A stretch of 64,000 nt of DNA from NCBI GenBank assembly GCA_023144005.1, contig JAGLGN010000031.1:1-64000 (forward strand), given 5' to 3'. The DNA is from a bacterium. GTDB lineage: Bacteria; AUK180. Position 1 is the first letter of the stretch; every line of letters starts with the position of its first letter. The notes beneath the pieces are model-generated. The model did not search any database and had not been told where the DNA came from. It saw only the letters and a list, made by a program, of their open reading frames with translations. The position numbers were made by a program, and so were the translations under genes. Below are positions 36,501 through 42,067 of the stretch, piece after piece.

Positions 36501-39312
36501 CGTTCCATTCCGCCTTGTTTATTCCGGGGATAATCGGCTCTTTGTCCCAGATGCTCTTTTGTTCATCTCCAAGGGAGTCATATATATGAAAATCCGCAGT
36601 CCCCTGATCCGAGAATTCCGAAAATAATTCGATGATATCATAAACCCCGGGAGAACTGACCGGAGAAAAAGAGTATTTCGCAATAGTCGGTAACTGCTCT
36701 GAATATGCGGCATCATTAAAAGAAAGGCCTGAAGGACCGATATTATTGATATAATATTCTTCGTATTTTTCATATAAATAATTTTCTGCTTCATATGGTT
36801 GGAGGCCCGACCAGTCCAATTCATAATCCAACAACTTTATTTTTTCAGGTGAAATATCCGTAATAAGGATCTTCTTTGATTGTTGCACGAAGGTAGGATC
36901 GGGTGTCACAATTGTGTGAATCTCATGGCAATCTTTCGGAATTGCCTTTATCACTCTTCTTGCCTTCGCACTTTTTTTGTCTGAACTTGTCGCTTCAACG
37001 ATAACCAGTCCCAGAATCGTTGTGCCTTCAATAACTACTTCTTTCCCGTAGGGCTTCTTGGGAGAGGTTTCACTTTTAATTGGACATTCATAACTTTCTA
37101 TGCTGCCTACATCAACGGTAATTGTAACCTCGATCTTGGCAGGAGTTTTTAATGTACATTCAGGAGTAAGGATAATGGGAGTTGAATTGATGACTATTTC
37201 AGGAACTCCCTTCTCGTATGACAATGATACAGGTTGATCAACTGTCTTTTGGCAAGCATCACCTGCTTCTCTGATCCTAATTATTGTTGAAGCGGTAATT
37301 TCATCACCCGCAACCAGAACACTTGCGGAAAACTTGGTTTCCCCATCTGCATCGATCTCAAAACTAATGGATTTTCCAATTTTATCGCCCTCACCATATT
37401 GAACATTACTTACTTCCTCGTTATCATCATCGCTCCATCCGATATTGATAGGATTATTAAGGTCTTCTATGAACAATTCAATATGTAGCTTTTGGGTGCC
37501 TTCATTTCTTAAATAATATGTTTCTTCAACTGTAATTACACCACTTGGTGGTCGGTTAACGAAATTTGATTCACAACCGGTAGCAATCGGCAGTTCCACA
37601 TCCTTTAGAGTGAACTCTTCCTTTTTATCATCTCCTGTTTCATAATTCCAGCTGCCATCATCTTTTCTGTCCGGTTTGTCGTCTCTCTTGGGATTGATCT
37701 GATTTCCCGCAAGGTCCTTTGTATCCTTTGAGATGATTACCTTATACTCCTCGCAAGGTATCACCAAATACGCTGGAAGCGTACCATGCCATGTATCATC
37801 CTCAAATTCGGTCTCATCCCATCCTTTTGTTTCAGTATGGGCAGTTGAGATATCAAGTATCCATTCTTCATCAGGAACATCATCATCGCTGTTTTTGATC
37901 GTAACGGTGAGTTTGGCGTCTTGATTGTCCATGCTTTCATTGAACTGGATACTGAAATCAAGAGGTTCGGTGGGATCGACATTTAGGAATTGATCTTCAT
38001 CGGAATATATCTCGCTGCCGTACTGACTGATTGTTATGTTGTGAACTATCGGGACGGTATTGTCAACAGATACCTGAATAAATCCATCTTTCTTATGCCC
38101 TAATACACCTGGAGTTGGATAACCGGGGAATAGCATTGATGTAGGCATCTGTAAATCCGATACCTCAAATTGCAATTCGTAGAATCCATCAGGATAATTT
38201 CCGCTCAGGGTATCCCACACGCCATCATTAATGTTTGATTGATGTATCCCATTAATGTAACCGGCATCTTTGTACAATTCAAACCAGTTCTTTTTTTCCC
38301 TTAGTGAGACAAAGGGTGGTGTAGCTCTATATATTTTATCCCAAGCCCAATCCGAGACAGGGGAATCAGTACCATCTCTAGGTGATGAATTGAATTGCAT
38401 CCAATAATATAACTCATTGTATCGATGTTCTTTATCCTTATTCACATAGAACTTTAAGTCATATGGTGCTGCGGTTTTTTTCTCGTCTCCGAATTGATCA
38501 TAAGCATTTATTAAAAATTTTATTTTCCCATTAACGCTAATCCAAGGATCATCGTCAATGTTGCCGGTTACAGTGGGCATAAATATTATCGCTGCTTTTA
38601 ATCCCGATTCTGTAGCTGTAAGGGTACTTGCGCCCTCTACAACTGCAGGCATTTGGGAATGATATTTGATATTTGATGATTTGTCTTCACTCAATATCCC
38701 TACATACTTTATAATGGGTTCTTCAACATCAACTGGACGATTTAGGAAAAAGAGTGGATTCTCAAACTCATCTGACGAATTCCTTACACCGAAATGCAAA
38801 TGATCAGCTCTAATTGTCTTTTCTTTATTACTATAATATATGCCAACTTCGCACATCTCCGTGTTCCACGGAATCTTAAGATAATCAATATTAGGACCAG
38901 GAAGGACTTGAACATGAGTTACTTCTGTAACCTCATCGGTAAATATATCGCCCACTTTTATTTGCCGTATTTTGGGGATGCCAGTGTCAGGATCAATATA
39001 TGTAATCTCTTTCGGATTTTGTATATGCACATACATTATTTCGCGCCCTGAATCATTTTGAATTATAATATATTTGCTGTATTCAGATGTTAAAATAATT
39101 CCCTCAATTATGCCTGATTCAGCTACATACACTTTGTCTTCTTCAGTTGCTCGTATATCAATACCAGAATGAATATGCGTCGGCCTATACTCGCCGAATG
39201 TACCTGTAATTATTTTTGGACTATCATTTGTATCCAATGGCCATCTTGTGGCTATTAACAACATTTGTAAACAAAATATTATTAATAGTACAAGGAGTTT
39301 TCTACTCTTCAT
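21550..39312 (-). CDS. 5920-aa M23 peptidase/Ig/propeller surface protein
   Basis: An exceptionally large single ORF. After a signal peptide (KLLVLLIIFCLQMLLIA) comes an M23/LytM peptidase domain with HxxxD (H48-D52, IHSGIDIR) and HxH (H171-H173, DHLHFG), so zinc and catalytic residues are intact. There follow Ig-like domains, a TolB/PD40 propeller near residues 2300-2550 and a FlgD-like Ig near 2575 (VFSPNDDGIKD). About 19 consecutive OmpL47-type repeats of roughly 94 aa span about 2680-4470 (core: SGVKxIxYSID, YRATDNVGN, VDNTPP). Further FlgD-like domains lie near 4555 and 5230, around a second propeller, with two more OmpL47-type repeats. The helical C-terminus (about 5750-5920) carries no anchor. 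The start overlaps the 509-aa gene by 11 bases. It is probably a cell-surface murein-acting fibre; the role is unknown. Confidence 0.85.
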   Translation of the reverse strand: MKSRKLLVLLIIFCLQMLLIATRWPLDTNDSPKIITGTFGEYRPTHIHSGIDIRATEEDKVYVAESGIIEGIILTSEYSKYIIIQNDSGREIMYVHIQNPKEITYIDPDTGIPKIRQIKVGDIFTDEVTEVTHVQVLPGPNIDYLKIPWNTEMCEVGIYYSNKEKTIRADHLHFGVRNSSDEFENPLFFLNRPVDVEEPIIKYVGILSEDKSSNIKYHSQMPAVVEGASTLTATESGLKAAIIFMPTVTGNIDDDPWISVNGKIKFLINAYDQFGDEKKTAAPYDLKFYVNKDKEHRYNELYYWMQFNSSPRDGTDSPVSDWAWDKIYRATPPFVSLREKKNWFELYKDAGYINGIHQSNINDGVWDTLSGNYPDGFYELQFEVSDLQMPTSMLFPGYPTPGVLGHKKDGFIQVSVDNTVPIVHNITISQYGSEIYSDEDQFLNVDPTEPLDFSIQFNESMDNQDAKLTVTIKNSDDDVPDEEWILDISTAHTETKGWDETEFEDDTWHGTLPAYLVIPCEEYKVIISKDTKDLAGNQINPKRDDKPDRKDDGSWNYETGDDKKEEFTLKDVELPIATGCESNFVNRPPSGVITVEETYYLRNEGTQKLHIELFIEDLNNPINIGWSDDDNEEVSNVQYGEGDKIGKSISFEIDADGETKFSASVLVAGDEITASTIIRIREAGDACQKTVDQPVSLSYEKGVPEIVINSTPIILTPECTLKTPAKIEVTITVDVGSIESYECPIKSETSPKKPYGKEVVIEGTTILGLVIVEATSSDKKSAKARRVIKAIPKDCHEIHTIVTPDPTFVQQSKKILITDISPEKIKLLDYELDWSGLQPYEAENYLYEKYEEYYINNIGPSGLSFNDAAYSEQLPTIAKYSFSPVSSPGVYDIIELFSEFSDQGTADFHIYDSLGDEQKSIWDKEPIIPGINKAEWNGRDNYGYYVSDGEYTFVMKYSSETDEEICKEGRVIVDKTLPTIDTLEVKPIEDKPGFYGIYGNINDKYLKYYEISDITGGSYDFINMDYMSKDGLLGELDGKNYPPGEYVLRISAYDYAGNYISTETTVVLNGGTSAQYGSIAGVEWEAESRFRSVDNLAEYHDAGDYLSHSDQLITGEYIPIPDIPGYIVEDDFPASSTLTGSFSWITDPVFSGGSAHQNNTTSAWHSHYYLAPSDGVLIEQDGYGVEKYIVQYIYLKSLPHEIMMQFYTDNGNGEHRCYFGADLIPTGGVNNTPSLMRLGGIFTEIPVNQWVRLKIPTSAVGLVNKKVKGILFGHHGGDVVWDKTCLSTEINDSLPDIYPIPESDVPDNNTTFTFTYFKNNPLTDLVAEIELDGTVIRSLSVDLCDTYISTIIWDGKDDADAFVDNGFYTLNLKDASDSTLYDSKVVFVNNLDAEITVPAENSLIRASIPIAGIASARDFARYVISYGKGNNPTSWTEIVDSSQEHMISGLAMRDNVTTVFGNLGQWNVGGDLWWGEEVLDDGLNGEYTLKLEVWDRSGNSTSDEKIITVGRKMSSFNECMTISESKKASFSLPFAALDHSYLLMSIVEYAPEEVAVTPSDDYVCGNIFELRPPGEIFHDTGVFSITLPASTFDIAEEVIDDTEYYDYFEFEEGIIYEETPLNHAKICLFDTILREWHPVRSQDTVITGDPDTGDLNVTGYLRDLPPYSAYFTVMAPKERPDSPYLYEHKEDYNYHSTHIFGWAERKGTVALRVVSEDTDEEKHYTNQNIRKLGWFFFSNVELFPGGNHIYATLTDEFGWQSDESNPMYINVPDISNSINNIEIFEETFAQPIISISSGEKFYIEAINDQQNIAEIDTIEVRVSSETTDPDGIIVRLEETAVDSGDYRGSITVKDISQLIADSLKGRNTIYAGPHGEKITVALLSDPAVYSDIAYIDSSPPKIKDIYSTTHPSFAQYHFTGSNMGWYSRTPDDGDVILNISDEGSSDNFLRFVKGEEGSDYSYIISEAAVDCGEYPIWSFDYRTEQGVSFNLYLEIGSKLYFIPLTGDETGDEMMYSLKTFDNGQLIIDNYWHNYEFDIYSLLHKYVIENAGTAPADEILDNNYTIKKVYLGDWICDNFFIYKSQNQTGSYFDIDNFIMESADPLSIGDAADIKIFWTGDEDGLKYASVFSTIRGLEPDFSLMNANTSFEGYSDQLIGNELFYYLNLAAIDPAGNRSCVYPYRVRVDRQGPYAYDPAPVTDGGAIGTIHITDGNGFGVDPSTISVYLNSEAAARGIDDPGIEYDGLSGLLTVNLLKTKDFIVTNGEYVRISLTSASDRAGNLLQNPTIWEWRVDYSSSTGGSLKLLTVREGREPAVSPAGGKIAFVSLRGGNDDIWLIESNDIEELENTAVSLTGSMARESDPALLSSEGQPSWSPDGTRIAFTSDAAGIREVYTVRLAEPLEIIRLTNSTLDLSEPTWLSNDTIVFEKDGELWKQKLTGGVPEILHYESYGDLREPSVSNELDRIALRKSIYDDTIRIFNVDNKSLEKVTTGPLDFHPSWLPGDSGLLYSRKEGGFYRLWTSDLENMIKYRILENTSNTDDCRAASSPDGKNIYFQSSRSGEWNIWVLSMFDLENLYVEPAVFSPNDDGIKDITELYFTISIDGVWITVDILDAAGNTVFPSFENAKYQSGSYRLAWHGYNDADPAGIVPSGIYSFVITARSEETGEEIRKTVKVTVQKEAPTLSLALSGNYGVFVNNNTVFKINRSYAGNSLAQLQHIYYRTDPASEWIESGASQFKFDVPANSFNFQYKAIDDAGNYTSVYGEPLIGDNIAPVTLFTSESGKTYFDDSNLFFADGANFTLNATDTGCGVKYIRYSIGSSGDLTYDTPVVVTGRGNRLIRFYAGDNLINNETVQQQVILLDPDPPEALNITFSGYATEYFDGITKFFTGDDVICEMSSEDGASGVKIVEYKLDADVSWNEYTGAIGPFTLDSHVISYRATDNVGNVTRIFETAFEITDSIPYSAITIDPAPYIDALGRIFVKDALIGFTWDPPATGVMYRIHPTTDYTFFDGSSSPFTLPNPGMQKISFYSYDNLAAASLEDERTYTIYVDDLSPVTTVAFTGEHFNNYISGSTGVIFTSVDQGLDEASGVKEILYAKGTSDQYQPYTIPLLTGPSEESVTYHYYSEDNTANIESPIKSITLDIDRLPPIVELSGVSGNYLFDNASGKVYVSGLFELGFTSSDTGSGVRNIYYLYDLPEDGSAWNIFSANFADFTENTRIYYFADDNVGNSTGISERQIIADNQGPQLYLSSSMGIYEKDGYDYSSPDNSFYISGTDVSGIDKITYTIDGYPIGGSDYSDGMQIPSPAEDGFRIGYKGIDLLNNESQYERTISVDSDIPVSSISVSGASYDPGSGYLYITSSTVLSISATDMTSGIANTEWRINNMEWTDGNVPLIGSEETFLEYRSLDNVGNLETVKSTVIYVDDNSPVTSIAKYDDIHTDGVNYYVTPGTSVFLSVSDESLTAYTKYRIDIGDEIVYDESAGVLFDTEETYTFAFRSTDILGNVEVEKEVSVICDLQIPLVTLTCSKPLHITTDDVFSSLDNIFKLNWTDASIGFVEYQIDASGFTPYVEDAEFQLISAGAHTIEVKAWDATSTLIYQKTWPVYVDNTPPSGSIAFDPDYIIETVQYASSVTDITLTGTDTADVKNSGVKEIQYSINKGNYVVYTAGFHPYILSGIEEIDYTIVDNVGNEESYNETYSVDGIPPLTYISFTGIVAATPQGLRVTSGSNGFSFISSDPGTITTGVDLTQYRFDDAAWIDYVQDSVIDLASLSSGLHEIGYHSIDNLSNMEDERIFPLYIDNDAPAVTHSVIPYVYNDAGTGYNWISGTARISLSATDIFPDVIKYRMGAAGEFGDYCAPLSIAQEGDYLLSYYGIDKVGNTSATEDFSFNVDIGDPEINYAVVGDNYSPDDGPIYVKDSTTFDLSATDTGSGVKSTQYSTDGIFWVNSVQYPGGYSEAGTPLYFRGVDNVGNFSEIVSVNSILDESAPSLDFTINGFYINREGNYAETITGYSYTISAADTGSGIDNITYSINGGSSIITDSDEVEFILAATGLYTITYSAVDNLGNSTGDYEFTIKVTDEINCVLAISDKPLHETDTQLFASLDYVFTLENRCPGSAFDLIEYNNDSVEGTYLTYSIPLYPSAQATYSIFYKAVNTGDGTYGPVGELIVDIDDLPPDSTLATSGPSSGTYVNHETLFTISVSEHSSYSTSGVRNSYFKYGTDGYSIYDVPFTITSEDGPLTVSYYSEDNVFNTETENTEDFTMDNTPPEITLTATNSYGEDPLYVLSTTDITLEFTDAGCGEDLAQCYYKVDDGAYILYSTALQIIGQGSHILTVKSADLLGNETEEITYDIFLDGEVPVALISVVSGPAYLDASSDLYVSTETYFGISGTDSGSGLEKRYYSIDGGTDIEYTQDFNMTLLDGSHTISAYVSDNLGNISTTVDKTVILDSIPPTVPLLTTAVLTFDGVLVSFTGSTDDHSGLTDAHSGVNSYILSRNNKKIADIAFGAATYLDEVLPEGYDAEYTLCAVDNVLNISGESSLSLSVTDLSPVVTLTSDLTKFSPDGDECEDQVIFTLNVSDDRGIEYWTLDITSMITGQAIYSIAGAAETTNYIFTWDGNDASGLSAPEGTYTCTLTAEDPNGNQDIDSVSVDLDTTRKITTIALDNTIEFPTGYFTGQPIFNSSGEIVTYMLSEDECRCNNCFIQPGITLPYNISRNAGIWSGNIDGTLIVNNVPEAFKPAGWPWWQTWYPPPTDVPKLSFDDNYLAYFRGYKIEILDLINNTTDIIDESVLEWDHVWNKQANDLAFISRTNGGTTLKIYNESGISTVRELYAFSYGIDWSNNGQFLAVNGTPDSNEQGNPNPVYTVNLAGSVPVYQKISENDEWCWQPLISPDNRKLAYFSWVAGNIYSIKVVFLDEAGNLQDYNGAPAVEIADFDMTTSYAVDMIGWSSDSKYVYYALADNMIPGEDCLVVPKFSASPDPFGEQVNYTILPGKPDILEYSIGKVDFLGRNDTIIANNMEIAAMSFGYAIAYPAISRDGTKIVYSEYNSGNSGNISILGLTEHPECEQGQWNVPGSVANLECDVIATVDPSDLLSPVDTLMISSLPVNSIPGENTNLENIEPIISEVYDIKLLSGQTEFNNSIELTFTYTDEEVEGLDETRLQVWTYNDESGMWHIAQTDDIQILRDTAGNSLTVMVDSISGLFILSGYYGDETRPEFISSTVIPLYFSPNGDNCLDICELRFTMDKFARADLRVFDRGGNVLFEDHRYVLPNEENTFIWNGLSSDGMAYTDELYAFELTAVDVEGLESNVYYESVFIDLISPVSSVNFNGSIYQIAGTTFVSDMSNLEISSVDGGLYSSGVENVMFSIDESELQQYLMPVYFSGLAEGLHEMSYYGKDNACNTEISSSASFTVDGTPPEIALDYHPFKISGVNTLVFKGTLFSLITQDALSGVKNIQYRVASASGQNDTGWMNYVDQFVLPFSIPGKYTISYKASDNVDNTTEEFTIEVILVPATETIVAASEFERVLLLNGEGFEEPETLEFLSGLPDLLIVDNIVDFVDEMRTGMYNVYWINEKDENLPGSTSEELKEHVFSGKGLLSSGYIQMISEGGSPELFNLKYTGEYPENDYIVDISDSIISNAGTIPVEGWIQRLEVYDATVVSQEIPGTITISGNIPAPVISLNSFGDGKASYYGFDLLNNAGNISMEEIISRNIDYFAPASTGEYLPGMVAVVTINVIADISTDIRIIETVPQNVEILKAYDSGVIDENTITFDFASSESEFSARYLIRIPDYSGDLDFNTNTLYKVDNIWFNSETVQRNVTVASTVAGLKESIMEKLAEITAITQYSNKIGNAIKIFERIAEYPGTIDELDKAVSDILKSIGNVRQVIDVDTKECLLQMDKLLLYYESLYREVE
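33225..33254. repeat. dispersed CAATTGTCCATTG-type repeat inside giant ORF
   Basis: AATTGTCAATTATCAATTG followed by TCCATTGTCAA matches the repeat in the intergenic patchwork at 4922-4949. On the coding strand it is read in frame as DNGQLIIDNYW. A short repeat of this type has therefore become coding sequence without breaking the frame. Confidence 0.65.
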
Positions 39313-40831
39313 TCTCCGCCCTTTCTATCATTTTGTTCATTCTTTCCTTTAGTGATTTTGAGGATCTTCGGATTATTATCTTCTGTTTGTTTTCACCAAT
39401 TTGTGCAATTTCGGAATATAAATTTTTAGAGTAATTAATCTTATTCGCATAATAACTCGCAAGCTTTTCGTTAAAATTCTGGCGAACATGGTCGCCTTTC
39501 TTATTTATCATTGGAATCATATCTTGAAAGACAAAAAAAATATTGCCATCATTCAATACTTTAACATCTCCCATTCCAAAGAATTTATTGAGATTGTTCC
39601 AGGTTTTACTTTCCATGTTTATTAGATATCCCATTGAACTGGTAGGGGAAGGTTTCATTAGCAGATATTTACTATTTTCGCTAATATAGTAAATGCTACT
39701 TATTGAGGGTACATCCAATATTTCTTCACCATCTATTGTATAAATGTTTGTATAGCCTCTGTAAATTACAGGCTTATGGATAGATAATGCGAATTTATCC
39801 TCATCAGGAAATACATAAAAACTTGGATTACCTGATCGGGCAATGCCATCTTCTCGTATTTTCGCTACAATGCTTCCATTATAATTCAACACATAAAACT
39901 CAACATAATTTTTTTTAATATCCTTTTCATGTGTATTATCATAGATCATTACAAAAGCATACTTCTCGCCTAAGTATGCGGTACCAACCTTTTCCGAAGG
40001 CATTTCATCATATTCAGGATCTGGTGTACCATAATATTCTATTAGGTTGCCCTTGATATCATATAACTCTATCAATCCCTTTTCTCCACTGAAACCAAGA
40101 AAGTATTTTCCGGCAGGGCTTACAGCATTTCTCCAGCCAACATATTCCTTGTTTAAAATTAAATTCAATTTTTCATCATATATCCTTACGCCATTATGCA
40201 CTCTATCACTTCTATCTTTCCATATTCCATAAGTCAATACCGTATATTTTTTACATGAAGAAATACTTAGATGATCATTTCCTTCTCGTTCAACTTTCTT
40301 AACATATATTATCTCACCTTTTCCATTAAATTCAATTACCTTAAGATAATGCTTATATCTCTTCTCCTTTACCTTAGTTTTTACAAATATTCTTTCCGGG
40401 TACTCGAAATCGTCTGTTTCCTTCCACCTTATATTTATTATCTCTCCATCTATTTCTGCACTTTCCCAGACCTTCTCCATTTTGAAATCCGGCATTGCTT
40501 TATATGTGATCCTGTTTCTTCCTTTTTCTACCTTCTCTACGATCCATCCGTTCTTGTCTATCATCGTTCCGTCTTTCAACACTTTGATATGCTCTTTTTC
40601 TAAGAATTCCTTGTTCGCATCGAAATTATCTAAGTGTACTTCCTTCTTGATACCGGACTGCTTGACAGCTTGCTGCTTCTCAGTATTCACTTCTGCTATT
40701 GAAGTTTTGACTTCTTTGTTGGCAACCTTTTTTCCACTAAATAAATTATTATCTCCCCTCACAAAGATGATCACAGCAACGAAAATCACAACCGCCGCAC
40801 CGAACAATGACAGGAAAAGCTTCTTTTTCAT
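39302..40831 (-). CDS. Membrane-anchored beta-propeller-like protein
   Basis: I do not recognise a named family. The protein (509 aa) has an N-terminal transmembrane anchor (LSLFGAAVVIFVAVIIFV), a charged linker of about 60 residues, then repeated beta-strand units reminiscent of a WD40/TolB propeller (AVSPAGKYFLGFSGEKG, PDEDKFALSIHKP, ISENSKYLLMKPS). The C-terminus is Lys/Arg-rich. It is the first gene of the giant operon and overlaps the 5920-aa gene by 11 bases. A paralogue with the same neighbour order lies at 43375-44706. AAGGGAG precedes ATG 40831. Base composition looks more AT-rich than the flanking core genes. Confidence 0.7.
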   Translation of the reverse strand: MKKKLFLSLFGAAVVIFVAVIIFVRGDNNLFSGKKVANKEVKTSIAEVNTEKQQAVKQSGIKKEVHLDNFDANKEFLEKEHIKVLKDGTMIDKNGWIVEKVEKGRNRITYKAMPDFKMEKVWESAEIDGEIINIRWKETDDFEYPERIFVKTKVKEKRYKHYLKVIEFNGKGEIIYVKKVEREGNDHLSISSCKKYTVLTYGIWKDRSDRVHNGVRIYDEKLNLILNKEYVGWRNAVSPAGKYFLGFSGEKGLIELYDIKGNLIEYYGTPDPEYDEMPSEKVGTAYLGEKYAFVMIYDNTHEKDIKKNYVEFYVLNYNGSIVAKIREDGIARSGNPSFYVFPDEDKFALSIHKPVIYRGYTNIYTIDGEEILDVPSISSIYYISENSKYLLMKPSPTSSMGYLINMESKTWNNLNKFFGMGDVKVLNDGNIFFVFQDMIPMINKKGDHVRQNFNEKLASYYANKINYSKNLYSEIAQIGENKQKIIIRRSSKSLKERMNKMIERAENEE

Positions 40832-41135
40832 ATATATCTCCCTTTTATAAATTAACCATTTACTGAAAACAACTCTTTAATAATTTCCCTTTGTGTTTTT
40901 GTTTCGTGAAAAGTAATGACATCCCTTTCACTTATCTCTCGCATGTAATATTGTATCATTTAAGCATTGATATTCAAAGAATATCTATCAATTATTCCAT
41001 TGGTTTCTATAACAACCCTTGTGTTGGGAAATGCATTTTTCTATATTTCGCAATATCTCTATTTTACCCTATTTCCCCTTCTTCTATTCTGATTTCCCGC
41101 ACTACCGCGAGTCAATATTGTTGAGCAACCATATT
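40832..41135 (-). promoter_or_regulatory. duplicated upstream region of giant operon
   Basis: No gene. By eye about 95% identical to 44707-44994. On the minus strand it holds a promoter, an approximately 110-nt leader and the ribosome site. The promoter is listed separately. Confidence 0.7.
40950..40977 (-). promoter_or_regulatory. promoter of giant operon
   Basis: Read on the minus strand: TTGAAT, 16 bases, TACAAT preceded by TGA (extended -10). The same elements and spacing are conserved in the duplicate at 44825-44852, which supports a real promoter. The leader to ATG 40831 is about 110 nt. Confidence 0.6.
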
Positions 41136-42060
41136 GGGGACGGTTGTTGCATCTGTTGCATAACTATTCCTCACTCTTCAATATCCTCCCCACTGTCGAC
41201 CGGTTTACTTCCATCAGACGAGCAATGCCTGCTCTCGAAATTCCCTCCTTCAACAGTAGGAGAAAAGCATTTCGCAATGTCTTTCTATTTTCACCAAAAT
41301 TCTTCATACTTTTAAGTACTTTCAAATCGTAGCCATTCTCCTTAAAAAGAATATTACATTTCTCTTGGGTCTTTTCAATCTCCCTCCGCTTCTCAATGTA
41401 CTTCCCTTTCTCTCTCCCTTCTTGTCTCTTGTCGAAATTGATATACGCTATCTCATTCCCGATCGAATCCTTGAAGGTGGGAAATTCATCAGGCCCGGCC
41501 TCCATGAATTCTAGATAATCCTCCGTTGATCTGAAAACTGGCAAGTTCCTGAGTCCAGAAATATTCTCTTCCTTGTTGCTTTCATAATATGAAGCGCTTG
41601 AATATTCGTACTCAGAAGGTTCATCACATATTTTTGCCTTCACAGGATTCATATGTATATACTTGATCAGGTGCATCAAATAAGCTTCATCCAGAACTAT
41701 CATGGATTTATACCTGTCCTGGAAAACATGTCCAGTGAGGTCGTAATGATGATTGAAATACATTGCATATCGTATATTTAAACGCTTCATAAAACTATGT
41801 AGAAGCATCTTGTTTCTCTTCACAAGAAGATGAACATGATTTGTCATCAGGCAATACGCATAAATATCTAAATCATGTTCTTCAAAGATCTCATTGAAAA
41901 TCTCGAAATACTTCTGTCTGTCTTCGGGTGAAAAATACAGAGGGTTCTTCCTTTGTCCACGACAGGTTATGTGGTAATAAAAGCCTTCGACATCAAGTCG
42001 AGCAGTTCTTGGCATATTTGGTTATACTACATTTATGCAACAAATGCAACAACCGTCCCC
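41136..42060 (-). mobile_element. RAYT/REP element A (925 bp)
   Basis: This is a Y1 transposase gene bracketed by inverted 25-bp ends. The left end begins GGGGACGGTTGTTGCA (41136-41160); the right end is its complement with one mismatch (42036-42060). Each end holds a TGTTGCA-type direct repeat. Length and internal layout are identical to element B. Its right end lies seven bases from the stop codon of the shortened M23 paralogue. Confidence 0.8.
41164..42015 (-). CDS. REP-associated tyrosine transposase (copy A)
   Basis: This is a 283-aa Y1/HUH single-strand nuclease of the IS200/REP-associated (RAYT) family, which cuts and joins REP sequences. It shows the HUH motif H60-V-H62 (TNHVHLLV) and the putative nucleophile Tyr119 in YIHMNPVKA. 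A C-terminal helix-turn-helix (about 245-283, GISRAGIARLMEVNRSTVGRIL) is typical of longer family members. All motifs are intact. Compared with copy B it has 26 differences in residues 1-117 but only 2 in the remaining 166. Confidence 0.92.
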   Translation of the reverse strand: MPRTARLDVEGFYYHITCRGQRKNPLYFSPEDRQKYFEIFNEIFEEHDLDIYAYCLMTNHVHLLVKRNKMLLHSFMKRLNIRYAMYFNHHYDLTGHVFQDRYKSMIVLDEAYLMHLIKYIHMNPVKAKICDEPSEYEYSSASYYESNKEENISGLRNLPVFRSTEDYLEFMEAGPDEFPTFKDSIGNEIAYINFDKRQEGREKGKYIEKRREIEKTQEKCNILFKENGYDLKVLKSMKNFGENRKTLRNAFLLLLKEGISRAGIARLMEVNRSTVGRILKSEE

Positions 42061-42067
42061 GATATTC

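Noticed and set aside
21550-39312. The 5920-aa ORF as an NRPS/PKS or an assembly artefact
   Set aside because: There are no carrier, condensation or ketosynthase motifs. The frame is open with consistent secreted-protein composition, clear domains and coupled neighbours at both ends.
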